NCBI GenBank assembly: GCA_902792635.1
Contig: CADBAG010000025.1
Span: 1 to 64,000, forward strand
From: an uncultured Prevotellaceae bacterium
Lineage (GTDB): Bacteria; Bacteroidota; Bacteroidia; Bacteroidales; Bacteroidaceae
Direction: 5' to 3'
Length of the DNA stretch: 64,000 bases
The position numbers and the translations under genes are program-made. Positions 35,759 through 45,067 of the stretch are shown here, one piece after another (position 1 is the first letter of the stretch; the number at the start of each line of letters is the position of its first letter). A model generated the notes under the pieces. The model saw only the letters and a list, made by a program, of their open reading frames with translations, ran no database searches and was not told where the DNA came from.

Positions 35759-36688
35759 ATGACAAAACTCGTCTATTATCTTCTCTATAGCATCAGCATC
35801 CTGCCTTTCAGGGTGCTGTATGCCCTTTCCGACATGCTCATGCCGTTGCTCTATTATATAATAAGGTATAGGCGGGGTGTCGTGAGGCATAATCTCACCT
35901 CGGCTTTCCCAGAGAAATCGCCGGAGGAGATCAAGGCTATTGAGAAGAAGTTCTATCATTGGTTCTGCGACTATTTCCTCGAGGCCATCAAACTGTTGAG
36001 CATCAGTGACGAGGAGCTGAACCGTCGGTTCCGTGTCAAGAACCCGGAGGTTCACGAGGCGTGGTTCCTGAAAGGGAGAAACACGGCAGGTTTCCTCGGA
36101 CATTACTGCAACTGGGAGTGGCTCTCGCGTGTCGGCAAGGATATGAACCCCGAGCGGCGTGTCTGTCTCATCTATGACCCGCTGCACAGTAAGGCTATCA
36201 ACTATGCCTTCCTTCGGTTGCGCTCTTATCCACCGACGGGTGTGCCAACGCCAAAGAAGGATATCCTGCGGCAGCTTGTCACGTGGCGGCGTGAGGGGCG
36301 CATGAGTCTCTCGGGATATATCGCTGACCAGGCACCGAAGTGGGAGAACATCCACCTGTGGCTGCCGTTCTTGAACCATCCCGAGACGCCTGTCTTCACG
36401 GGTGCTGAGCGTATCTCGCGCAAGATGAATGATGCCGTCTATTATGTGAAGATGACACGTCCGCGCCGTGGCTACTACGAGGCGGAGTATATTTCTATCA
36501 CGGATGATTCCGCGAGTCTCCCTGAGGGCGAGCTTACCCGCCGCTTCTTCAAGATGTTAGAAGATTCCGTGCGTGAGGCCCCGCAGTATTATCTTTGGAC
36601 CCACAACCGTTGGAAGCGCACAAAGGAGGAGTTTGACCGCCGCTACGAGATTGTCAAGGGGAAGGTTGTGCCAAGGAAGAATATGTGA
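35759..36688 (+). CDS. Lipid A biosynthesis acyltransferase (LpxL/HtrB family)
   Basis: 309-residue inner-membrane acyltransferase that adds a secondary acyl chain to lipid A. The HX4E catalytic motif is GHYCNWEW (His115, Glu120). Typical context motifs include RRGVVRHNLTSAFPEKS and GYIADQAPKW. The N-terminal hydrophobic segment anchors it. It lies 15 bases after ispG and may be read from the same transcript. Exact acyl donor and position are not evident. Confidence 0.92.
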   Translation: MTKLVYYLLYSISILPFRVLYALSDMLMPLLYYIIRYRRGVVRHNLTSAFPEKSPEEIKAIEKKFYHWFCDYFLEAIKLLSISDEELNRRFRVKNPEVHEAWFLKGRNTAGFLGHYCNWEWLSRVGKDMNPERRVCLIYDPLHSKAINYAFLRLRSYPPTGVPTPKKDILRQLVTWRREGRMSLSGYIADQAPKWENIHLWLPFLNHPETPVFTGAERISRKMNDAVYYVKMTRPRRGYYEAEYISITDDSASLPEGELTRRFFKMLEDSVREAPQYYLWTHNRWKRTKEEFDRRYEIVKGKVVPRKNM

Positions 36689-36694
36689 TTTTTA

Positions 36695-37019
36695 GGTTCT
36701 TCTGCTTTTCGGGTTGATGGATTAACACAACCTCGAAGAGGTTGAACATGGTTAGCCCCAGATAAGGAGCGCAGCGACGCAACCTGGGGTTCGGGGCGGG
36801 CGATTTAATCTGACCTGTCGGCCTCGAAGAGGGCGAACATGGGTGGGATGCTGGTTATACCTGATGGGTGTTTAAACCATGTTCGCCCTCTTCGAGGCCG
36901 GATTGCAACGGAATCACGCCGGTCCTAAACCCCACGTTTCGGCTGCGCCTCACGTGGGGCTAACCATGTGCAACCTCTTCGAGGTTGACTGCGGTATTAA
37001 CGCGAAAACCGGAAGAACC
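36695..37019. repeat. Palindromic element, type 1, with ACGT variant of the inner hairpin
   Basis: Complete copy, 325 bp. Left end GGTTCTTCTGCTTTTCGGG; AACCTC-GAA-GAGGTT; CCCCAGAT...ACCTGGGG; GGCCTCGAAGAGGGC; centre; GCCCTCTTCGAGGCC; CCCCACGT...ACGTGGGG; AACCTC-TTC-GAGGTT; right end CGCGAAAACCGGAAGAACC. It fills most of the gap between the acyltransferase and 37151 genes. Confidence 0.9.
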
Positions 37020-37072
37020 GGATTTAACAGAATATTCATACGATAAAACTTGCTGTATATCATTATTTTGTA

Positions 37073-37080
37073 TAACTTTG
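37073..37080 (+). promoter_or_regulatory. -7 box for the 37151 gene
   Basis: TAACTTTG fits TAnnTTTG, 70 bases before the gene. The -33 position is only weakly matched. Confidence 0.45.
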
Positions 37081-37150
37081 CAAAGGGGTTTATGCGGTGT
37101 GCATTGCCCCTAAGAAGTAATATGAATAGAATATAATCACTTAAATAATT

Positions 37151-37759
37151 ATGCTTATGAACAAACTTTTACGCTTTTCATTCGTTGCACTGTTAGCACT
37201 CATCAGCAGTGTGTCATTCGCACAGACAACTGTGACATTCACAGCAGGAACCGATAAGGGTTCGCTGTCTGACAGTAATAATCCTGGTGCTGATCAAGTG
37301 ACAAAAGACGGCATCACCATCTCCACTACTAATGGTTTGTTTGCTGCTGAAAACTATAAGACTAAAGCAGGCGAGTATCGTGTCTACAAAAATCAAACCT
37401 TCACGGTAACATCTACTGTTGGCAATATCACGAAGGTCGTTGTGACTTGCGCTGCCAATGGCACAGTAAAATATGGCCCTGGTAACTTCACGGATGCTAC
37501 TGCTGGAGAATATACTTTCGAGTCTGATGGCGCTACCGGAACATGGTCGGGCGATGCTGCAACGTTTTCTTTGACGGCAAGCAAGAATCAGGTACGTATG
37601 ACCAAGGTGGAGGTTACGGTTAGTCCGGCCACCAACATCAGCAACATCAAGGCTGAGACCAATGCCGATGCTCCTCTCTATAACCTCGCTGGCCAGCGCG
37701 TAAGCAAGAGCTACAAGGGTGTAGTGATCAAGAACGGTAAGAAGGTATTAGTGAAGTAA
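37151..37759 (+). CDS. Small secreted protein with Prevotella-type C-terminal motif
   Basis: 202 residues. Sec signal peptide ending SVSFAQ (ATG at 37151; Met3 at 37157 is also possible). The mature part is Thr/Gly/Asn-rich and strand-like (TVTFTAGTDKGSLSDSNN, TATAGEYTFESDG type segments), suggesting a beta-sandwich. The C-terminus, LYNLAGQRVSKSYKGVVIKN followed by GKKVLVK, is a tail repeated on many secreted Prevotella proteins; it resembles a sorting or anchoring signal of the type IX secretion kind, but that is inference. Function of the main domain is unknown. Confidence 0.85.
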   Translation: MLMNKLLRFSFVALLALISSVSFAQTTVTFTAGTDKGSLSDSNNPGADQVTKDGITISTTNGLFAAENYKTKAGEYRVYKNQTFTVTSTVGNITKVVVTCAANGTVKYGPGNFTDATAGEYTFESDGATGTWSGDAATFSLTASKNQVRMTKVEVTVSPATNISNIKAETNADAPLYNLAGQRVSKSYKGVVIKNGKKVLVK

Positions 37760-38106
37760 TTCGAACTGTACAGTTGAAAATTAACGTCCTCGTTGAATAA
37801 GCACCTCGGAGAGGTGCCACATGATTAGCCCCAGGTAAGGAGCGTAGCGACGTAACCTGGGGGTTAAATCGGGCGGTTTAACCTGACCTGTCGGCCTCGA
37901 AGAGGGCGAATCTTGGCGGGATGCTGGTTTTACAGGTTCGCCCTCTTCGAGGCCGGTATTCAGGTCATCTGCACCATTCTAGCCCCACGTGAGGCTGCGC
38001 CTCACGTGGGGCTAACCATGTTTGCCCTCTTCGAGGGCATTCAACGTCAGTTTCTCTATTTCCTATTGCCACTATCAGAATCCATATTTCAATCGGGCAG
38101 CTCGAA
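37760..38106. repeat. Palindromic element, type 1, with a second kind of outer end
   Basis: The central part is as in the 36695 copy (GCACCTCGGAGAGGTGC, CCCCAGGT...ACCTGGGG, GGCCTCGAAGAGGGC, mirror, CCCCACGT...ACGTGGGG). The outer ends are different: TTCGAACTGTACAGTTGAAA at the left and TTTCAATCGGGCAGCTCGAA at the right, inverted relative to each other. The same right end recurs at 47785-47804 and near 83-102. No gene is seen from here to 38392; a -7 box TATCTTTG lies at 38322-38329. Confidence 0.85.
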
Positions 38107-38392
38107 TAAATTCTTTCTTCCGCTAACGGAAGAATTGAAGATGGCGGCCGCCCCTACGGACATACCCGTTACACCCCAACGTCGTGATATCGTTGTCACC
38201 CTGTGCCAATTTGTCAAAACCTGTCACTGTTTTTCTTGATTTAAGGCAATTTTATGCGGTAATAGGGAAAACTCCCCACCTAAATAGGGTTTTCCCCCCG
38301 GTCTGCTTGTAACTTTGGCGCTATCTTTGCATCGTGATTAATAAAGAACAAGAAAGTATAAATTAATAACATAATTAAATCAACAAAAGACT

Positions 38393-38995
38393 ATGAAAAA
38401 GTTTTTAGCTTCCGCTCTGATGCTCCTCGCAGCATCCACAGCAACATTTGCTCAGCACGCTGTTGGTTCTTTCACACTGCAGCCGAAGGTTGGCGTTAAT
38501 GTAGCTTCTCTGACAAAGAGTGACAACTTCGACAGCCGCATTGGTCTCGCTGCCGGCGTTGAGGGTGAGTATCAAGTCTCTGACATCTTCTCTCTGAGCC
38601 TTGGTGCTATCTACTCTCAGCAAGGTAACAAGTATGATCAGACAGTTTCTGGTCAGAACGTGAAGTACACCAACAAGCTCGACTACGTCAACGTTCCTAT
38701 CATGGCTAACGTGTATGTCGTTCCTGGTCTGGCTGTGAAGCTCGGTGTTCAGCCTGGTTTCAATGTGAACAGCAAGGGTAAGGTTGTAGCTAACACATCT
38801 CTTGGTTCTGCAAGCAAGGAGACAGAGCTCAACGCTAAGTCTGTTGACTTCTCTATCCCTGTAGGTCTGTCTTACGAGTATAAGAACGTCGTTCTCGATG
38901 CTCGTTACAACTGGGACCTGACAAAGGTTTGGGACAACAGTGATGCTAAGAACAGCGTCTTCCAGTTCACACTCGGTTACAAGTTCGAACTTTAA
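38393..38995 (+). CDS. Outer membrane beta-barrel protein (porin family)
   Basis: 200 residues: signal peptide (cut after TATFAQ), then alternating strands typical of the OmpX/PorT-like beta-barrel family (LQPKVGVNVASLTK, GVEGEYQVSDIFSLSLGAIY, YVNVPIMANVYVVPGLAVKLG), ending in the strand FQFTLGYKFEL with the usual penultimate aromatic pattern. Codons appear strongly biased to those of abundant proteins (many CTC, GCT, GTT), suggesting high expression. It has its own -7 box about 65 bases upstream and a strong terminator just after. Confidence 0.88.
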   Translation: MKKFLASALMLLAASTATFAQHAVGSFTLQPKVGVNVASLTKSDNFDSRIGLAAGVEGEYQVSDIFSLSLGAIYSQQGNKYDQTVSGQNVKYTNKLDYVNVPIMANVYVVPGLAVKLGVQPGFNVNSKGKVVANTSLGSASKETELNAKSVDFSIPVGLSYEYKNVVLDARYNWDLTKVWDNSDAKNSVFQFTLGYKFEL

Positions 38996-39028
38996 TAATC
39001 ACTTAATAATATCTTATAGTTGAAACGG

Positions 39029-39060
39029 AAATAGGGCGACCCGCGAGGGTCGCCCTATTT
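39029..39060. terminator. Strong rho-independent terminator after the beta-barrel gene
   Basis: AAATAGGGCGACCC, a GCGA loop and GGGTCGCCCTATTT form a perfect 14-bp stem followed by TTGCGTTTT. It can act for the plus-strand gene and, given the A-rich left side, in reverse for the tyrS operon. Confidence 0.85.
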
Positions 39061-39085
39061 TGCGTTTTGGGGGTGTTCTCTGCAA

Positions 39086-39218
39086 GCCCCACCCCCGCCC
39101 CTCCCCCATCCAGGGGAGGGGTTAGTATGTTTCAAGAGATGATAGGCCTTCACCCAAATATTTACCTACGGTGGTAATCTCTCCCTCCCCTGGATGGGGG
39201 AGGGGTAGGGGTGGGGCC
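39086..39218. repeat. GC-rich inverted repeat, separate family
   Basis: Arms of about 35 bases, GCCCCACCCCCGCCCC...AGGGGAGGGG at the left and its mirror CCCCTCCCCTGG...GGGGTGGGGC at the right, surround about 60 ordinary bases. Each arm also contains its own small hairpin (CCCCTCCC/GGGGAGGGG type). A related short piece lies at 20584-20612. It resembles MITE-like spacers and is distinct in sequence from the main palindromic family. Confidence 0.75.
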
Positions 39219-39244
39219 AGAAGGGCCATCTTTTTTTATTATTT

Positions 39245-40543
39245 TTACTTTACCGTAATCAGGAAGTAGTTCTTCTTGCCTTTCTGCAAGAGGAGGTACT
39301 TGCCATCGATGAGGTCGTCGGACGTGATGACCTGGTCGAAAGCCGTCAGCTTCTCCTTGTTGAGGCTCACGCCGCCGCCTTTGACGAGCTTACGCATCTC
39401 ACCCTTGGACGGGAAGATGTTCCAGCCATCAGTGCAGAAGAGGTCGATAGCCTTGCCGCCGAGCTCAGCCTTCGGGAGATCGAAGTGAGGCACATCCTTG
39501 AAAACGTCGTTGAGCGTTGCCTCGTCGAGACTTGCGAGCTGATCCTTCGTAGCCTTACCGAAGAGGATATTAGACGCAGCGATAGCCATGTCGAGGGCCT
39601 CCTTGGAGTGGACGAGTGTCGTCACCTCCTCAGCGAGACGGTGCTGCAGGATACGGCGTCCGGGATCCTGCTTATGCTGCTCAGCGAGGTCCTTGATGGT
39701 CTCCTGGTCGAGGTCGGTGAAGATCTTGATATAGCGCTCTGCATCCTCATCACTGACGTTGAGCCAGAACTGATAGAAAGCGTACGGCGTGGTGCGGTTC
39801 GGATCGAGCCATACGTTGCCGCTCTCTGTCTTACCGAACTTCTTACCGTCAGCCTTTGTGATAAGCGGGCAGGTGAGGCAGAAAGCCTCTGCGTCGTTGC
39901 CGAGGGTGCGGCGGATAAGCTCAGTACCTGTCGTCATGTTACCCCACTGGTCGTTGCCGCCGAGCTGCAGGCGCACGCCATAGTGCTGGTAGAGATAGAG
40001 GAAGTCGTAGCCCTGAAGGAGCTGGTAGGTGAACTCCGTGAACGACAGACCGTCGCGGGCCGTGCCGTTGAGACGCTGCTGCACGCTCTCCTTGGCCATC
40101 ATATAGTTGACAGTGATGTGCTTGCCGATGTCGCGTACGAAGTCGAGGAACTTATAGTCCTTCATCCAGTCGTAGTTGTTGACAAGCTCAGCTTTATTTG
40201 GCTCGTTGCCATCGAAGTCGAGGAACTTAGACACCTGCTTCTTGATAGCCTCCTGGTTGTGATAGAGCGTGTCGCTGTCGAGGAGGTTACGCTCGAGGCT
40301 CTTACCGGATGGGTCACCGATCATACCTGTAGCGCCGCCAACGAGGAGGAACGGCTTATGACCGCAGCTCTGCAGGTGACGGAGCATCATGATGCCGCAC
40401 AGATGGCCGATATGAAGTGAATCGGCTGTGGGGTCTGTACCAAGATAGGCTGAGACGAGGTGTGACTGCAAATACTCCTCTGTTCCCGGCATGATCTGGG
40501 CAAGCATGCCGCGCCATTTCAGTTCTTCAACAAAGTTTTTCAT
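39245..40543 (-). CDS. tyrS: Tyrosyl-tRNA synthetase
   Basis: 432 residues, normal size for bacterial TyrRS. Class I signature HIGH (44-47, in [10 protein letters not shown]), KFGKT replacing KMSKS (in KKFGKTESG), [12 protein letters not shown] for tyrosine binding, and a C-terminal S4 RNA-binding domain ([15 protein letters not shown]). First position downstream of yidD and rnpA, separated from yidD by a tandem array of 24-base units. Confidence 0.97.
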   Translation of the reverse strand: MKNFVEELKWRGMLAQIMPGTEEYLQSHLVSAYLGTDPTADSLHIGHLCGIMMLRHLQSCGHKPFLLVGGATGMIGDPSGKSLERNLLDSDTLYHNQEAIKKQVSKFLDFDGNEPNKAELVNNYDWMKDYKFLDFVRDIGKHITVNYMMAKESVQQRLNGTARDGLSFTEFTYQLLQGYDFLYLYQHYGVRLQLGGNDQWGNMTTGTELIRRTLGNDAEAFCLTCPLITKADGKKFGKTESGNVWLDPNRTTPYAFYQFWLNVSDEDAERYIKIFTDLDQETIKDLAEQHKQDPGRRILQHRLAEEVTTLVHSKEALDMAIAASNILFGKATKDQLASLDEATLNDVFKDVPHFDLPKAELGGKAIDLFCTDGWNIFPSKGEMRKLVKGGGVSLNKEKLTAFDQVITSDDLIDGKYLLLQKGKKNYFLITVK

Positions 40544-40548
40544 GATAT

Positions 40549-40617
40549 GAGTTTATGAGTTTTTCAGTTACTGAGTTTATGAGTTTTTCAGTTACTGAGT
40601 TTATTAGTTTATGAGTT
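40549..40617. repeat. 24-base tandem array before tyrS
   Basis: GAGTTTATGAGTTTTTCAGT plus TACT occurs at 40549 and 40573, followed by a partial and altered third unit. On the minus strand the array fills the gap between the yidD stop and the tyrS start, so copy changes would alter the leader of tyrS. Confidence 0.8.
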
Positions 40618-40867
40618 ACGGCACCGGATCATAACCACTGCCACCCCACGGGTTGCATCTTAAGATACGCCATATCGCCAAGGCGAGGCCTTTGATAGGA
40701 CCGTGCTTGAGAATGGCCTGACGTGCATATTCCGAACAGGTAGGTGTGAAACGACAGGAGGGTGGGGTGTAGGGCGTAATGAACTTCTGATAGAAGATGA
40801 TCGGAAGGACAAGCAGCCATGAGATGGCGTGGCTGATGAGATGGAGGATGTGCTTAAGCGTTTTCAT
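40616..40867 (-). CDS. yidD: Membrane protein insertion efficiency factor YidD
   Basis: 83 residues from the ATG at 40867. The frame is open further upstream, but that part overlaps rnpA in another frame and is not YidD-like. Hallmark sequence: [20 protein letters not shown], then [12 protein letters not shown] and [13 protein letters not shown]. It helps YidC insert membrane proteins. Its start overlaps the rnpA stop (ATGA arrangement), so it is translationally coupled to rnpA as in many bacteria. Confidence 0.95.
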   Translation of the reverse strand: MKTLKHILHLISHAISWLLVLPIIFYQKFITPYTPPSCRFTPTCSEYARQAILKHGPIKGLALAIWRILRCNPWGGSGYDPVP

Positions 40868-41277
40868 GACTTGTCTCTCCTCTCCACGACTCTGTTGAGC
40901 AGGCTCACGACGCGTTGCTCCACATCGGCTGCCGTCCACAGTTTCGGATCCAGCCAGATAAACGCTAAGGCATAGGACTGCCCCGCAAGGATCGCCTTGT
41001 GCTTGCGATAAGCCTCCCGTACCAGTCGCTTGACGCGGTTGCGTTTGTTGGCACGGTGGAGGTTACGTTTCGGCACAGAGATGAGCATCTGACTGACGGC
41101 TTCTTTGCTGTCTGCTTCCGACTCTTTATCAACGTCCTTTTCCAAAGGCATAAAGACCAATCGGAGCGGAAAGGCTGTCATGCTTCTGCTCTTGCCGCCG
41201 CCAAAGAGGCTGTCGATGAGCTTCTTGTGGTACAGCCGTTCCGTCTTGGGTAAGGTGTTGCCTTCAGACATCGTCAA
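40864..41277 (-). CDS. rnpA: Ribonuclease P protein component
   Basis: Protein subunit of RNase P, which trims tRNA 5' ends. 137 residues with the basic family motif [17 protein letters not shown] and the N-terminal region [17 protein letters not shown]. Met3 could also be the start. It lies between hemD (29 bases upstream) and yidD (4-base overlap). Confidence 0.96.
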   Translation of the reverse strand: MTMSEGNTLPKTERLYHKKLIDSLFGGGKSRSMTAFPLRLVFMPLEKDVDKESEADSKEAVSQMLISVPKRNLHRANKRNRVKRLVREAYRKHKAILAGQSYALAFIWLDPKLWTAADVEQRVVSLLNRVVERRDKS

Positions 41278-41305
41278 TAAGACTCGTTATATGCGTTATT
41301 GGGAT

Positions 41306-42064
41306 TTATGCCTTCTTGCCGTTCTCCTGCTCGAGGAAGTCCTTCAGGGCGTTGATCATGGAAGGATGCTCGGGAGTGCCGGCCATGAGATCCACGTTGA
41401 GATGGGCGTCTTTCACGGCCTTGGCTGTTGCAGGACCGAAGACACCAATCTTCACCTGGTCTTCCTTCATGTCGGGGAAAGCCTTCGTGAGATACTTCAC
41501 ACCGGTAGGAGTAGAGAAGATCAGCATGTCGTAGTCGAAATGCTTGATCTCGTCCTCGGTGAAGGGATCGGAGAGGGTGCGGTACATCACGCACTCGGTG
41601 AAGTTCAGACCTTTGGCGGTGAGCTTCTTGGCGATATCCTCGTTGTGCACGCTGCTCAGGGGCACGAGATATTTCTCGGCCTTATGCTTCACCATGAGGG
41701 GGATGAGGTCGTCGATACGGCCTGTGGTGCCGAAGAAGACCTTACGCTTGCGATACTGCACATATTTCTGGATGTAAAGAGAGATCGTCTCAGTGACACA
41801 GAAGTACTTCATGTCCTCTGGGATATTGAGTCGAAGCTCCTTCGCCAACTGGAAGAAGAAGTCGATGGCATGACGCGATGTGAACACCACGGCGGTATGG
41901 GAAAGGATGCTTACCTTCTGCTGGCGGAATTCCTTGCTGGTGAGCCCTTCTACTTTAATGAACGGTCTGAAGACCAGCTCCACTCCGTATTCTTTCTCCA
42001 GCGCGAAATAAGGTGAGGTCTCGCTCGACGGCTTGGGCTGGGAAATGAGAATCTTCTTTATCAT
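41306..42064 (-). CDS. hemD: Uroporphyrinogen-III synthase (HemD family)
   Basis: 252 residues. The HemD fold is suggested by the two-lobed pattern with VVFTSRHAIDFFFQL, KYFCVTETISLYIQKY, EKYLVPLSSVHNEDIAKKL, MLIFSTPTGVKYL and IGVFGPATAKAVKDAHL. It would close hydroxymethylbilane to uroporphyrinogen III for haem and corrin synthesis. The family diverges strongly, so assignment rests on these motifs and on position next to the DUF4271 gene, 26 bases upstream, a common arrangement in Bacteroidetes. Confidence 0.85.
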   Translation of the reverse strand: MIKKILISQPKPSSETSPYFALEKEYGVELVFRPFIKVEGLTSKEFRQQKVSILSHTAVVFTSRHAIDFFFQLAKELRLNIPEDMKYFCVTETISLYIQKYVQYRKRKVFFGTTGRIDDLIPLMVKHKAEKYLVPLSSVHNEDIAKKLTAKGLNFTECVMYRTLSDPFTEDEIKHFDYDMLIFSTPTGVKYLTKAFPDMKEDQVKIGVFGPATAKAVKDAHLNVDLMAGTPEHPSMINALKDFLEQENGKKA

Positions 42065-42090
42065 CTTGTTTGTATCCTATATGAAATGTC

Positions 42091-43119
42091 CTAAAAAATT
42101 GCTTTCAAATAATTGTCTGTCATCATCAGTACTCCCCACAGGATTCCCAATGGCATCAGTTCTAATGCGCAAAAGTACAAAAAACTCTGCAGAATGGCGG
42201 CGTTTCGCGCGAAAAAGATAAGGTATGTTTTATAAAAGGACAAGATCTTGGCAATAATAATCACTGCAAAGGTGTAAATAGCCACATTACCGACATTTAA
42301 GTGGAAGTAAGCAGCGAGGAGCACCACGGGGAAGAACAGGATGCCTTCAGCGGCAATGATGAAGAGGAACGACTTCATCCATTGTACGTTTTTTTTCTTG
42401 TCGAAGAACACCCAGTCGACGATGCTGTAGAGCAGGAACTTTACGACGTAATAGCCTGCAAAGATAGCCGTGAAGAGCCCGAGGATCTGATAATGGGCGA
42501 TAGAGAACGACTCCTTGGCGAAGTCGTTGGAGGAGATGAAGACGATGAGCGCTAACAACAGGCAGGTCTGTGCCACGAGGAAGAACTGGAAGCGCATCTC
42601 GCTGCTCGTCTCCGTGACGACGGTGGTGCCCTCGTGAGGCGGGCGGAAGAAATATTTCAGCTGACGCTCAAGGAAATGGCCGGCATTTGCAATGGCGATG
42701 GAAGCGATGACAAAGCAGAACAGCAGGATCGACGTGACGATGGAGTCGCCGGCAATGGAGTAGGGTACGGGGTCGCCGGCTACGCCACGACGGTAGATGG
42801 CATACTCAGGACGATAGATGGAGTCGGGCTGTACGAGTGAGTGAGAGTGGTACATCGGCTTCGTGAAGTTGCCGGTGAACTTCGGGTCGGCCTTTGTCGT
42901 CGGCGTGCGCATGGGGTTAGGCATGTGCAGCCAGTCTTTCTCCTCATACTGGTAATTGGCTCGGAGAGCCGAGTCTTGTTGCCAGGGGGTGGCCGTCTCC
43001 GGCAGCCATGACATGATCTGTGCCGGAGAATGCCAGCCTTTATGATGTACCGGTGCCGCATGCTGCTGGGCTGCGGCGACCGGTTCTGTTGCTATCTGTG
43101 CTGAGTCTTGCTCTATCAT
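42091..43119 (-). CDS. DUF4271 integral membrane protein
   Basis: 342 residues from the ATG at 43119 (MIEQDSAQIATEP). The frame stays open to 43335, but the extra residues are translations of a palindromic repeat and are rejected. N-terminal soluble part (about 1-150, Pro/Gln rich), then about six membrane helices in the C-terminal part (SIVTSILLFCFVIASIAIA, FFLVAQTCLLLALIVF, FAVIIIAKILSFYKTYLIFF). The family has no known activity. Its constant neighbour hemD suggests a shared transcript rather than a shared function. Confidence 0.85.
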   Translation of the reverse strand: MIEQDSAQIATEPVAAAQQHAAPVHHKGWHSPAQIMSWLPETATPWQQDSALRANYQYEEKDWLHMPNPMRTPTTKADPKFTGNFTKPMYHSHSLVQPDSIYRPEYAIYRRGVAGDPVPYSIAGDSIVTSILLFCFVIASIAIANAGHFLERQLKYFFRPPHEGTTVVTETSSEMRFQFFLVAQTCLLLALIVFISSNDFAKESFSIAHYQILGLFTAIFAGYYVVKFLLYSIVDWVFFDKKKNVQWMKSFLFIIAAEGILFFPVVLLAAYFHLNVGNVAIYTFAVIIIAKILSFYKTYLIFFARNAAILQSFLYFCALELMPLGILWGVLMMTDNYLKAIF

Positions 43120-43162
43120 ATCTATTATTAAATGGCCAAAATGGACACATGGGGTGAGAAAG

Positions 43163-43446
43163 AGCACCTCGGAGAGGTGCCATTTGGTTAGCAGCACCTC
43201 GGAGAGGTGCCACTTGGTTAGCCCCAGGTGAGGAGCGCAGCGACGTAACCTGGGGTTTAGGCGCGAGAACCAATTCCTTAACAGTCGGCCTCGAAGAGGG
43301 CGAACCTCAGATAGGGTGACCAGCGTCCAGACCATGTTCGCCCTCTTCGAGGCCGACCTTTCAGGTCCTATGCCTCTGACCCACCCCAGGTTACGTCGTT
43401 GCGCTCCTCACCTGGGGCTAACCAAGTTCAACCTCTTCGAGGTTGC
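43163..43446. repeat. Palindromic element, type 1, with doubled outer hairpin
   Basis: Starts with two tandem copies of GCACCTCGGAGAGGTGC (43163 and 43193), then CCCCAGGT...ACCTGGGG, GGCCTCGAAGAGGGC, centre, GCCCTCTTCGAGGCC, CCCCAGGT...ACCTGGGG, AACCTC-TTC-GAGGTT. It fills the space between metK and the DUF4271 gene. Confidence 0.9.
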
Positions 43447-43493
43447 TCCTTGCACTGACGGACGGCCACAAAAGCCGTTCCCGGCACTGACAC

Positions 43494-44783
43494 CTACAGC
43501 CCGAATTCTTTCTTTATCCTGTCGACCTGGTCGAGCTTCTCCCAGGTGAAGAGCTCTACCTCCATGGTCTTCGTCTCGTGGTAACGGGAGGTGAAGGTCT
43601 TCTTCACGATCTCGTTCTTGCGGCCCATGTGTCCATAGGCTGCGGTCTCGAGATACATCGGCTGGCGGAGCTTGAGGCTGCGCTCGATGGCGTGCGGACG
43701 GAGGTCGAACATCTTCTTGATCTTCTCGGCGATCTCACCGTCGCTCTCTTTGACATGGCTCTTGCCGTAGGTGTCGACATAGACGCTGACGGGCTCAGCC
43801 ACACCGATGGCGTAAGCGAGCTGCACGAGCATCTCGTCGGCCACGCCGGCTGCCACCATGTTCTTGGCGATATAGCGAGCGGCATAAGCTGCGGAGCGGT
43901 CCACCTTCGACGGATCCTTGCCTGAGAAGGCGCCGCCACCGTGTGCGCCCTTGCCACCATAGGTGTCGACGATGATCTTACGGCCGGTGAGACCCGTGTC
44001 TCCGTGAGGACCACCGATAACGAACTTACCCGTGGGGTTGACGTAGTATTTGATGTCGTCGTTGAAGAGAGCGAGCACCTTCTCGCCGAGCTGTGCTTTT
44101 ACACGCGGAATGAGGATATTGAGTACATCCTCGCGGATCTTGGCGAGCATCTCCTCGTCGGCTCTCTGCTGAGCCTCCGGCGTGCCATCGGCGGGTTTCA
44201 CAAAGTCGTCGTGCTGGGTGGAGACGACGATGGTGTCGATGCGCTGGGGCACACCGTTGTCGCTGTATTCGATCGTCACCTGACTCTTGGCATCGGGGCG
44301 GAGGTAGGTCATGACCTTACCCTCCTTACGGATGTCGGCAAGGGTGCGCATGATGAGGTGAGCGAGGTCGAGGGTGGCAGGCATGTAGTTCTCTGTCTCG
44401 TTCGTGGCATAGCCGAACATCATACCCTGGTCGCCGGCACCCTGGTTATCCTCCTCTTCGCGGGAGACGCCACGGTTGATGTCGTCGCTCTGCTCATGGA
44501 TAGCCGTGAGGACACCGCATGAGTTGCCGTCGAACTGATACTCCGACTTCGTGTAGCCAATCTTGTTGATGGTTCTGCGGGCGATGGTCTGCAGGTCGAT
44601 ATACTCCGTAGAGCGCACCTCACCCATGATGATGACCTGGCCTGTGGTGTTGAACGTCTCAATGGCGCAGTGGGCCTGTGGGTCGTAGGCGAGGAACTGG
44701 TCGAGCAGCGCATCGCTGATCTGATCGGCAACCTTATCAGGATGCCCTTCCGAAACTGATTCTGAGGAAAACAAATAACTCAT
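43494..44783 (-). CDS. metK: S-adenosylmethionine synthetase
   Basis: Makes SAM from methionine and ATP. 429 residues, slightly longer than average. Motifs: [18 protein letters not shown] (ATP site), [10 protein letters not shown] (hexapeptide loop) and [19 protein letters not shown] (P-loop-like). Leader of about 140 bases if the -7 box at 44933 is used; I see no recognisable SAM riboswitch consensus in it. Confidence 0.97.
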   Translation of the reverse strand: MSYLFSSESVSEGHPDKVADQISDALLDQFLAYDPQAHCAIETFNTTGQVIIMGEVRSTEYIDLQTIARRTINKIGYTKSEYQFDGNSCGVLTAIHEQSDDINRGVSREEEDNQGAGDQGMMFGYATNETENYMPATLDLAHLIMRTLADIRKEGKVMTYLRPDAKSQVTIEYSDNGVPQRIDTIVVSTQHDDFVKPADGTPEAQQRADEEMLAKIREDVLNILIPRVKAQLGEKVLALFNDDIKYYVNPTGKFVIGGPHGDTGLTGRKIIVDTYGGKGAHGGGAFSGKDPSKVDRSAAYAARYIAKNMVAAGVADEMLVQLAYAIGVAEPVSVYVDTYGKSHVKESDGEIAEKIKKMFDLRPHAIERSLKLRQPMYLETAAYGHMGRKNEIVKKTFTSRYHETKTMEVELFTWEKLDQVDRIKKEFGL

Positions 44784-44921
44784 AATTGCATTACTTCTTT
44801 ACGTGGACAAACGCAAGTAACCGTGAAATCTGAGGGACATTTCGCAGTTTTAGCATTTTTTTGTGTGGTTGCAAGCAGCCAAATTCTTCCACATTAATTT
44901 ATAACTAAACAATATATATAT

Positions 44922-44983
44922 CAAATCGGGTGCAAAGTTACGACTATTCTATGGAATAGCCATGCTTTGCACCCGATTTTTTT
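44922..44983. terminator. Bidirectional-looking terminator hairpin containing the metK -7 box
   Basis: CAAATCGGGTGCAAAG pairs with CTTTGCACCCGATTT, with an inner CTATTC-TATG-GAATAG hairpin and TTTTTTTG after it on the plus strand. On the minus strand it lies 85 bases past the ATPase gene. TAACTTTG (44933-44940, minus strand), a -7 box for metK, is inside the hairpin, so end of one transcript and start of the next appear combined. Confidence 0.65.
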
Positions 44984-45067
44984 GTTCCTATTCTTATAAG
45001 GAAGATCCGAAACCAAGGGGAGAAGTATAGGCTACATCGCTATTTTACATTGATCATAGTACGTGAA

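Noticed and set aside
40868..40939. Longer YidD start at 40939
   Set aside because: The extra residues overlap rnpA in another frame and do not resemble YidD; ATG 40867 gives the normal length and an ATGA overlap.
43120..43335. N-terminal extension of the DUF4271 protein
   Set aside because: It reads entirely through a palindromic element, including a doubled hairpin; the protein-like sequence begins at MIEQDSAQ (43119).
44784..44932. SAM riboswitch in the metK leader
   Set aside because: The leader is long and metK is a usual target, but I could not fit the SAM-I, SAM-II or SAM/SAH consensus; only a loose ATGCTAAAA similarity is present.
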